Below are positions 51,985 through 58,924 of a DNA stretch of 64,000 nucleotides, in pieces. The notes beneath the pieces were generated by a model. That model was not told the origin of the DNA and ran no database searches. It was given only the letters and a program-made list of their open reading frames with translations. Within the stretch, counting starts at the first letter, position 1. Every line of letters begins with the position of its first letter. This DNA is from an uncultured Clostridia bacterium. Its GTDB lineage: Bacteria; Bacillota; Clostridia; Christensenellales; UBA1242. The position numbers were made by a program, and so were the translations under genes. The stretch covers positions 77,037 through 141,036 of the forward strand of contig CAKNRR010000003.1 in the NCBI GenBank assembly GCA_930990975.1, in the 5' to 3' direction.

Positions 51985-53361
51985 ATGACAACAAAATTAA
52001 CTATGGATAAAATTGTAAATTTATGTAAAAATAGAGGTTTTGTATTCCCTGGAAGTGAAATCTATGGTGGTTTCGCAAACACTTGGGATTTTGGACCTGT
52101 TGGCGTTGAACTTAAAAACAATGTGAAAAGAGCATGGTGGAAAAGATTTGTTCAAGAATCACCAAATACTTATGGTGTGGACGCATCAATTCTTATGAAT
52201 CCAAGAGTTTGGGAAGCAAGTGGACATGTTGCAAGCTTTGGAGATCCAAAAATGGATTGCAAAAAATGCAAACAAAGATTTCGTGCTGACACATTAATAG
52301 AGAGCCACAGCAAAGGTTCAGTTTCTGCAGAAGCAATGACAAATGAACAACTTGAAGCTTATATAAATGAACATCATTTGACCTGCCCTCATTGTGGCGG
52401 TTTTGATTGGACACCAATTCGTAAATTCAATCCTATGTTTATCACTTCAAGAGGAACTTTAGAGGAAGATGCTGACAAAGTTTATCTTCGTCCTGAAACT
52501 TGCCAAGGAGAATATGTCAACTTTTTGAATGTTCAAAGAACAGCAAGAGCCAAGGTGCCTTTTGCAATTGCACAAATCGGAAAATCTTTCCGTAACGAGA
52601 TTACACCAGGCAATTTCTTGTTTAGAACCATTGAATTTGAGCAAATGGAGCTTCAAATGTTTTGCAAAGAAAGCGATTCAATGAATATCTATGAAGATTA
52701 TAAATCAAAAGCTCTTAAATTTGTTGAAGATTTGGGATTGAAATCAGAGAATTTGCGCTTCCATGACCACGACAAGCTTGCTCACTATGCTAAAGCTGCT
52801 TGTGATATTCAATACAACTTCCCTATCGGCTGGCAAGAACTTAACGGAATCCATCACAGAGGCACTTGGGATCTTTCAAGACATCAAGAATATTCTGGCA
52901 AAAACATGACTTATGTTGATCCATTCACAAACGAAAAATTCTTGCCAAATGTTATTGAATATTCTATCGGTGCTGATAGACTCACCCTTGCCCTTCTTTG
53001 TCAAGCTTATGATGAAGAACAACTTGAAAATGGCGAAACAAGAGTTGTTATGCATCTTCATCCAGCAATAGCACCTTATAAAGTAGCAGTGCTTCCATTG
53101 CAAAAGAATTTGAATGACAAGGCAAAAGAGGTTTATTCACTTCTTTCTAAAGAGTTTATGTGCGACTATGACGAAGCAGGCTCTATTGGCAAACGCTACC
53201 GCAGACAAGATGAAATCGGAACACCTTTCTGTGTTACAATTGACTTTGACACTCTTGAAAATGATACTGTTACTATTCGCGACAGAGATAGCATGGAGCA
53301 AATAAGGCTTAATGTAAATGAACTTGTCGCATACATTGCAAATAGAATCAAATTTAACTAA
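51985..53361 (+). CDS. glyQS: Glycyl-tRNA synthetase, single-chain type
   Basis: The 458-residue homodimeric (alpha2) GlyRS charges tRNA-Gly. Class II signatures are visible: the N-terminal KNRGFVFPGSEIYGGFANTW, motif 1 region KRAWWKRFV, a Cys4 zinc site (CKKC near 93 and CPHC near 133), motif 2 FRNEITPGNFLFRTIEFEQ and motif 3 EYSIGADRLTLALLCQAY, followed by the anticodon-binding domain. It is the eukaryote/Firmicutes-like single-chain form rather than the alpha2beta2 GlyQ/GlyS pair. RBS AAAGGAG. It is regulated by the glycine T-box upstream. About 150 bases lie between terminator and ATG. Confidence 0.97.
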   Translation: MTTKLTMDKIVNLCKNRGFVFPGSEIYGGFANTWDFGPVGVELKNNVKRAWWKRFVQESPNTYGVDASILMNPRVWEASGHVASFGDPKMDCKKCKQRFRADTLIESHSKGSVSAEAMTNEQLEAYINEHHLTCPHCGGFDWTPIRKFNPMFITSRGTLEEDADKVYLRPETCQGEYVNFLNVQRTARAKVPFAIAQIGKSFRNEITPGNFLFRTIEFEQMELQMFCKESDSMNIYEDYKSKALKFVEDLGLKSENLRFHDHDKLAHYAKAACDIQYNFPIGWQELNGIHHRGTWDLSRHQEYSGKNMTYVDPFTNEKFLPNVIEYSIGADRLTLALLCQAYDEEQLENGETRVVMHLHPAIAPYKVAVLPLQKNLNDKAKEVYSLLSKEFMCDYDEAGSIGKRYRRQDEIGTPFCVTIDFDTLENDTVTIRDRDSMEQIRLNVNELVAYIANRIKFN

Positions 53362-53384
53362 ATTATCTAAGCCAATCGCGTAAT

Positions 53385-53419
53385 AAAAAACACCACTTAA
53401 TGAAAAAGTGATGTTTTTT
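53385..53419 (+). terminator. Terminator after glyQS
   Basis: AAAAAACACCACTT pairs with AAGTGATGTTTTTT with one mismatch, then A/T sequence; a convergent peptidase gene lies beyond. Confidence 0.75.
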
Positions 53420-53475
53420 ATTTTATCAATTTTCTATTTTATTAAATTCCCACTTTATAGTTCTTCTATTTCAAA

Positions 53476-54195
53476 TCAATCTCGTTTTGTAACCATAAGC
53501 ATCATAAACAAGAATCTTGCAAAATATGCAAGTGACACAAGAAGTGAAGCAACATAAGTTAATGCTGCGGCATTCAAAACTTTATCTGTGGCATGTATTT
53601 CTTCATCACTATTACAGCCCAAGTCAAGCATAAGTTTTTTTGCCCTTGAGGAGGCATTTATTTCAACAGGCAAGGTCGCTAAATTTGCTATAACCGCAAC
53701 GCCATAAATTGCAACTGAAACATAGATGATGACCATGCCCGCAATACCAAGCAAAAATATTTGCAAAAGTATTCCAAGTATCAATAGTGGCATCAACATG
53801 CTTGAAACTATATTGCTTATCTTTACAACCGCTTGTCTTATTTTAAAAGGTGCATACCCTTCTGCATGTTGAAGAGCATGACCAAACTCATGCGCAACAA
53901 TAGCTTGTGATGCAATTGACTTGCTTGAATAATTGCTTTGTGAAATATTTATACTATTATCCCTTGGATCATAATGGTCAGACAAATGCCCACCACACAT
54001 CCTTACTGTCAAATTCATGTTGTTGTCATTTGATAGTTTTTGAGCAAGTTCCGCTCCTGTCATATCAAGTGAAGAAAGTTTATCATTATATTCATTAAAA
54101 GCACTGTTAACTCTTACTTGTGCAACCAATGCTATAATAATCGCCAATATAATCACAATACCAGAAATTATATATCCAATAACATAAGCATCCAT
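53476..54195 (-). CDS. YugP-like integral membrane zinc metallopeptidase (copy 1)
   Basis: This 239-residue protein of the neutral zinc metallopeptidase family has an N-terminal membrane helix (5-27), the gluzincin-type motif HEFGHALQHAEGY (about 118-130), two helices after it and a C-terminal hydrophobic segment. In the family (B. subtilis YugP) the function is unknown; membrane-protein quality control is suspected. The mature segment between helix 1 and the HExxH is probably cytoplasmic. RBS TAGGAG. A paralogue lies directly upstream on the same strand, separated by a tandem repeat. Confidence 0.88.
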   Translation of the reverse strand: MDAYVIGYIISGIVIILAIIIALVAQVRVNSAFNEYNDKLSSLDMTGAELAQKLSNDNNMNLTVRMCGGHLSDHYDPRDNSINISQSNYSSKSIASQAIVAHEFGHALQHAEGYAPFKIRQAVVKISNIVSSMLMPLLILGILLQIFLLGIAGMVIIYVSVAIYGVAVIANLATLPVEINASSRAKKLMLDLGCNSDEEIHATDKVLNAAALTYVASLLVSLAYFARFLFMMLMVTKRD

Positions 54196-54320
54196 TTTTT
54201 CTCCTATAATTCTCTTAATAAATTACAAAAATATTAATTATAAACTATTTTTTAATTTATTTTCTAATTTATTTTATTTTAAATTTATATTTTTATTATT
54301 TATTTGCGTATTTTATTATT

Positions 54321-54420
54321 TTTTTTATTTATTTTATTTTTTATAATTATTTTTTTATTTATTTTATTTTTTATAATTATTTTTTTTATTTATTTTATTT
54401 TTTATAATTATTTTTTTATT
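54321..54420. repeat. 30-bp tandem repeat (three copies plus partial)
   Basis: Copies at 54321-54350 and 54351-54380 are identical; the third (54381-54411) has one extra T; a partial fourth follows. Each unit contains the palindrome ATAATTAT after a TTTTTTATTTATTTTA stretch. It fills the space between the two YugP-like genes; 54240-54320 is further A/T-rich sequence. Confidence 0.85.
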
Positions 54421-54449
54421 TTTTGTCTATTTTTTAATATTCTTATATT

Positions 54450-55175
54450 TTAATTAAAAAGTTGTCCTTTCTTTGACATTGCGGTCCAACCAAGTATTAT
54501 TTTTAAGAAATCCGCCCAATAAGTCATTCGTGCATCTTTTAAAAGTTTTTTTGCTTGTCGCAATTCATTATCCGTAAAAAACTCTTCAAGTAAAACTATT
54601 GCCCGCCTAGAAGCATCCTTTTCTATAGATATGGTCAATAATTTCAAGACAAGGGCAAGTATAAAAATCCCAACACCAACGCCTATCAAAATCAACCCTA
54701 TTGTAAGAAGCATCTCTTCTAAGAAAAGCCCCAAAACCAACAATACAATTCCAATTATGAAAGAAGGTGCAAGCAAAAAGCCTAATATTCTGCCTAATCT
54801 ACGCATAAAAAGCAGTCTTTTTAATGTTTTCCCTTCCTTATCTTGCAAAGCGTGCCCTAATTCATGGGCTATAACGGTAAACGAAGCAAGTGAACTGTTT
54901 CTTATTGAACTTGTTGATAAAAACAATTTTTTATTGCTGTAGGCATCTCCTGCAAGTTGAGAAATTTGTACAATTTCTAAGCTGTCTGAAAACTTTTCTT
55001 GATTTACATAGTTTATAAAATCCAATGTTGATATTTTGCTGTTTATAGGTTTGGTGTTTAAATCATTGTATGTTTGCATGAATTTGTCGTAGGAATAGTT
55101 TGCTATCGCCAATAAAAAGCATAGCAATATAACAAACGCTATAACTGCAATAATTATAATCCATGTTGTATCCAT
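54450..55175 (-). CDS. YugP-like integral membrane zinc metallopeptidase (copy 2)
   Basis: A paralogue of the gene downstream: 241 residues, an N-terminal helix (5-27), HELGHALQDKEGK as the zinc site and two long hydrophobic segments (about 130-180, GFLLAPSFIIGIVLLVLGLF). Motif order and spacing follow copy 1, but most other residues differ, so the duplication is old. It has no Shine-Dalgarno; its promoter TTGCAA-17-TAAAAT ends six bases before the ATG, which suggests a leaderless mRNA. Copy 1 by contrast has a normal RBS. Confidence 0.88.
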   Translation of the reverse strand: MDTTWIIIIAVIAFVILLCFLLAIANYSYDKFMQTYNDLNTKPINSKISTLDFINYVNQEKFSDSLEIVQISQLAGDAYSNKKLFLSTSSIRNSSLASFTVIAHELGHALQDKEGKTLKRLLFMRRLGRILGFLLAPSFIIGIVLLVLGLFLEEMLLTIGLILIGVGVGIFILALVLKLLTISIEKDASRRAIVLLEEFFTDNELRQAKKLLKDARMTYWADFLKIILGWTAMSKKGQLFN

Positions 55176-55181
55176 ATTCTT

Positions 55182-55210
55182 ATTTTAACTATTTTAACAA
55201 TAAATTGCAA
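55182..55210 (-). promoter_or_regulatory. Leaderless promoter of YugP-like copy 2
   Basis: On the minus strand TTGCAA (55205-55210), 17-base spacer, TAAAAT (55182-55187); ATG at 55175, six bases beyond the -10. Confidence 0.65.
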
Positions 55211-55251
55211 ATAAATATCTTATTTTTCAATGTTCTATATAAATTTGCTTT

Positions 55252-57159
55252 TCATTCATCTTTAGTTATCAAAACAACTGTCGTGCCTTCTGGCAGGCTT
55301 GTTCCAACTGGTGGTAGCTGAGCTGTCACATATTCACCTTCTCCATCCAGTTCATACTCAAGGTTTAAAGCTTTCAATTGTGCAGCAGCTTCAGCCAAAG
55401 GAAGCCCAACCAAAGAAGGCATCTCTACATAATTTATTTGCACGCTTTCGTCTTGTTTTTTCTCCCCTAAATAATCAAAGAGGTTTGTAAAAATTATTTT
55501 ACCATATGGTGCAGCAACAATGCTTCCATAATATGCCCCAGCACTTGGCTCGTCAACCATGACGAAAACTATATATTCTGGATTGTCTGCTGGATAAGTT
55601 CCAATAAAACTTGAAATATACTTGCCTTGATCTATTCCACCTGTTTCTTTATACTTTTGCGCCGTTCCTGTCTTTCCTCCAACATTGTATCCTTCGACAA
55701 AAGTATATTTTCCTGTTTTATTTTCAGCAAATTCTAACAGCGAATTGACTTTTTGTGAGGTTTCTTTGCTTATTAAATTTTGTCCTCTCACAACTGATTC
55801 ATTCTCTTTCACAACATTCTCTCCAGATTTTACTTGAGATAATACTTTAGGTTGAATATAAGTTCCACCATTGACTATACTTGCAGTTGCGGTTATAAGT
55901 TGCAAAGGTGTCAGTGCAACAGCATGACCAAAGCCCATTCTTGCAAGGTCAACTGTCTTCACTGCAGACTTTGGCATAAGCATTCCGCTTCCTTCCCCAG
56001 AAACATCAATGCCTGTTTTGCTTCCAAGTCCAAACTTTGTCATATATTCATAAAATTTATCAACGCCAAGTCTTAAAGCCAAATCCATAAAGCAACAGTT
56101 GCATGAATTTGCAAACGCCTCTGTCAATGTTTGTTGTCCGTGTCCTATCGTTTTCCAACATTTGATTCTTATGCCATCAATTATCCTATACCCAGGACAA
56201 TAGAATGTGTCATCAAGGTCACAAACTCCTTCCTCCAGTGCAGCGGCAACCGTCAATATTTTGAATGTGGACCCTGGCTCATATATATCAGTCACTGGCT
56301 TGACTTTACTTTGTTCAAACAAAGCTTCAAGGTCATCTCTTGGCACATCATTTAGGTCAAAGCTTGGTTTGGATGACATTGCCAATATTTCTCCTGTTTT
56401 TGCATTCATTATCATCCCTGCAACAGATTTTGCCTTTTGCTCTTCCATGATTTGTTGCAAAGCATTTTCTATTATTGTCTGTATTTTACTGTCAATTGTA
56501 AGCACCAAGTCGTTGCCAGCAGTCGCAGGATAATAATATCTTAAGCTTCCTCCTATCTCTTTGCCCTGCAAATCACTTTGAACATAGCTGTATCCATCAG
56601 TCCCCTTTAAATAGTCGTTATAATAAGCCTCTATTCCTGTCTGCCCAACATTATCAACACTGATGAAGCCCAAAACTTGTGTAAGCAAATTGCCATAAGG
56701 ATAATATCTGTCACTATTTTCTGCCAAATACACTCCGTCCAATTTTTTATTATAAATTCTTTCTGCCTCTTCTCCATCTATTTGCATTTTAATCAACACT
56801 TCGCTGACTTTCCTGTTTGACACCTTTTCATAGACTGATGCAAAAGGAAGGTCAAGCTCCTGTGACAAAACCGTCGCCACAGTCGTAGGAGAAGTCACTT
56901 CTCTTGCCCTTACATAAACATTATAGGTCGTATAGCTTACAGCAAGTGTTGAGCCAGTCCTATCATATATGCTTCCTCTTGGTGCAACAATTGCAAGATC
57001 CCTTGTCCACTGGTCTGTTGCTTTCAGTTGAAGTGAAGAGCCATTCACAATTTGAATGACAAACAACCTCACAATTAATGAACAAAAAATAAAGGATATT
57101 ACCAATAAAACTGCTAATATCCTTTTCTTTAATGAATATAAAGTAAAATATTTTTGCAA
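55252..57159 (-). CDS. Class B penicillin-binding protein with PASTA domain (FtsI/SpoVD type)
   Basis: A peptidoglycan D,D-transpeptidase of 635 residues anchored by one N-terminal helix (13-35). The PBP dimerisation domain starts at APRGSIYDRTGSTLA. The transpeptidase has all three motifs: S297-T-F-K300, S352-C-N354 and K496-T-G498. A single PASTA domain ends the protein (VEMPSLVGLPLAEAAAQLKA). It lies in the division cluster behind rsmH and an FtsL-like gene, so it is most likely the septal PBP; a SpoVD role cannot be excluded. Translation starts at TTG 57159, with GGAGGG five bases upstream overlapping the stop of the FtsL-like gene, so the two are coupled. Confidence 0.94.
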   Translation of the reverse strand: MQKYFTLYSLKKRILAVLLVISFIFCSLIVRLFVIQIVNGSSLQLKATDQWTRDLAIVAPRGSIYDRTGSTLAVSYTTYNVYVRAREVTSPTTVATVLSQELDLPFASVYEKVSNRKVSEVLIKMQIDGEEAERIYNKKLDGVYLAENSDRYYPYGNLLTQVLGFISVDNVGQTGIEAYYNDYLKGTDGYSYVQSDLQGKEIGGSLRYYYPATAGNDLVLTIDSKIQTIIENALQQIMEEQKAKSVAGMIMNAKTGEILAMSSKPSFDLNDVPRDDLEALFEQSKVKPVTDIYEPGSTFKILTVAAALEEGVCDLDDTFYCPGYRIIDGIRIKCWKTIGHGQQTLTEAFANSCNCCFMDLALRLGVDKFYEYMTKFGLGSKTGIDVSGEGSGMLMPKSAVKTVDLARMGFGHAVALTPLQLITATASIVNGGTYIQPKVLSQVKSGENVVKENESVVRGQNLISKETSQKVNSLLEFAENKTGKYTFVEGYNVGGKTGTAQKYKETGGIDQGKYISSFIGTYPADNPEYIVFVMVDEPSAGAYYGSIVAAPYGKIIFTNLFDYLGEKKQDESVQINYVEMPSLVGLPLAEAAAQLKALNLEYELDGEGEYVTAQLPPVGTSLPEGTTVVLITKDE

Positions 57160-57161
57160 GA

Positions 57162-57875
57162 CTACCCTCCAAATAGACCTGCTATGAAATTACAAAAACG
57201 ATCAAACCAGTTTGTCTTTTCAATTATAAGATTTGGTGGCAACTGGTCGTGTGGTATTGTTTCAAAAAGATTTTCCATATTTTGCGAGTTTGTCGCATCA
57301 AGATTGTGCAGATTGTTTAAATATGAGATTAGATTCATATTATATTCTGTTGTTATTCCAGCAAGTTCGCTTGAAAGAGAATCAAGTGTGGCGATATTGG
57401 TGATTCCCCATACACCAAAAATTGCAAATAAGATTGAAACCAATATCAATTTAAATCTTTTTGCTTTTGGTTTTGGCTCTGCCTCCACCTCTTCTGCGTC
57501 TTCCTTAAAAATCTTTTCTCTCTGCTCTGGAGTGAGTGTTTCTATAAAATCATAGTTTGGCTTCTCTATTATTGAAGAATAATTACTTGAAGCATTTATT
57601 GTTTCTTGTTGTTTTTCTTGCAAGTTTTCTTCTTGCTTAATAACAGGCTCTTCCACTCTTAAGTCAGCAAATGTTTTTGAGGAAAATGGATTTATTGTTT
57701 TTTGTCTTGTTGCAGGTCTTTCTGGATAAGATTGTTTTTCTGCTTTTTTAGTTTCTTTTTCAACTTTGTAGGTTTTTTCCTCTTTGACTTGTCCTTTTTG
57801 CTCAAGAAACTTTTTTTCTATTTGCTCTTTTTGTTCTCTCTTTATTTCAGCAAGCAATATATTCTTCTCATCCAT
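57162..57875 (-). CDS. FtsL-like division protein (positional and topological)
   Basis: The 237-residue bitopic protein has a long charged cytoplasmic part (1-140, Lys/Glu/Gln-rich with KTINPFSSKTFADLR), one membrane helix (about 142-162, FKLILVSILFAIFGVWGI), and a short extracellular part of about 75 residues. Its position between rsmH and the class B PBP is that of ftsL in the dcw cluster, and FtsL-type proteins are small and poorly conserved. The cytoplasmic region is unusually long for FtsL (usually about 30 residues). RBS GGGAGG. Assigned by place and topology only. Confidence 0.62.
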   Translation of the reverse strand: MDEKNILLAEIKREQKEQIEKKFLEQKGQVKEEKTYKVEKETKKAEKQSYPERPATRQKTINPFSSKTFADLRVEEPVIKQEENLQEKQQETINASSNYSSIIEKPNYDFIETLTPEQREKIFKEDAEEVEAEPKPKAKRFKLILVSILFAIFGVWGITNIATLDSLSSELAGITTEYNMNLISYLNNLHNLDATNSQNMENLFETIPHDQLPPNLIIEKTNWFDRFCNFIAGLFGG

Positions 57876-57953
57876 ATTATACTCTCCTCCCTTTTGTTAT
57901 ATTACTTTGTTTCCATAACATAAACAAAATAAACAAATTTTGTCTTTTGCTGG

Positions 57954-58895
57954 CTAAATTTTTTCAACAATTCTCAATTTCGCCGACCTGCTACGATTGT
58001 TCATTTCAAGTTCTTTTGGCGATGCTGTAATAGGTTTTTTATTTACAAGTTTGATTTCTGCTTTATGCCCACAGATGCAAACTGGGATTTTTGGTGGACA
58101 AATACAATCTGTAGATTCTAATTTGAAAACATTTTTCACTATCCGATCTTCCAAACTATGGAAAGTTATAACCGCCATTCTTCCATTAGATGATAATAAA
58201 TCTATAAACCCTTCAAGAGTTTTGTCTAAGCCTTCAAGCTCTCCATTAACCTCTATTCTTATTGCTTGAAAAGTCTGCTTAGAAACCCCACCTTTTCCGT
58301 ATAATATTTTTTTAGGAAAACTTTGTTCTATTATCTCTTTTAGTTCAAAAGTTGTTTCAATAGGTTTTTCTTGTCTATGCTTTATTATGTTTTCAACAAT
58401 TCTTTTTGCATTTGACTCTTCACCATATCTATACAAAATGTCAATCAATCTTTCCTTTGAATATGTATTTACCACTTGATAAGCACTTTTTTCTTGTGAC
58501 CTATCCATTCGCATATCAAGCTCACCATCATGCAAAAAACTAAATCCTCGCTCTCCCGTATCAATTTGATATGAGCTTACACCTAAGTCTATTAAAATTC
58601 CATCAACCTGAGTTACGCCTAAATTATTTAATAATTCTTTAGCATCTTTATAGTTTGCATGCAAAAGTGTCAAATTTTTATAATCTTTCAATCTTTCTTT
58701 GCAAGTTTCTATTGCATCTAAATCTCGATCAAATCCATATAAATGACCATTAGGTGACAGTCTTTTTAAAATTTGCTCTGAATGTCCCCCGCCACCTATG
58801 GTACAATCAACATAAATTCCATCTTTCTTTATATTTAAGCCATCTAAAACTTCGTTTAGCATTACAGGAATATGTTTAAATTCATTTTTCTTCAT
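57954..58895 (-). CDS. rsmH: 16S rRNA (cytosine-1402-N4)-methyltransferase
   Basis: RsmH (MraW) methylates N4 of C1402 in 16S rRNA with SAM. The 313-residue protein has the opening HIPVMLNEVLDGLNIK, the SAM motif YVDCTIGGGGHSEQIL, DGILIDLGVSSYQID, the conserved RGFSF segment, and the C-terminal FHSLEDRIVKN followed by a Cys-containing CICPPKIPVCICG and SAKLRI end. Length is standard. It heads the division group here; mraZ, its usual upstream partner, is not adjacent. Instead a CvpA-like gene ends 29 bases upstream on the same strand. Confidence 0.96.
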   Translation of the reverse strand: MKKNEFKHIPVMLNEVLDGLNIKKDGIYVDCTIGGGGHSEQILKRLSPNGHLYGFDRDLDAIETCKERLKDYKNLTLLHANYKDAKELLNNLGVTQVDGILIDLGVSSYQIDTGERGFSFLHDGELDMRMDRSQEKSAYQVVNTYSKERLIDILYRYGEESNAKRIVENIIKHRQEKPIETTFELKEIIEQSFPKKILYGKGGVSKQTFQAIRIEVNGELEGLDKTLEGFIDLLSSNGRMAVITFHSLEDRIVKNVFKLESTDCICPPKIPVCICGHKAEIKLVNKKPITASPKELEMNNRSRSAKLRIVEKI

Positions 58896-58924
58896 AAGTT
58901 GCCCTTTAGTATTTAGATTGTTCC

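Noticed and set aside
54321-54420. CRISPR-like array
   Set aside because: The 30-bp units are head-to-tail with no spacers and only A/T; no cas genes nearby.
55252-57159. Assignment of the PBP specifically as SpoVD
   Set aside because: PASTA-containing class B PBPs include both vegetative and sporulation forms and no sporulation gene is visible; I left it as FtsI/SpoVD type.
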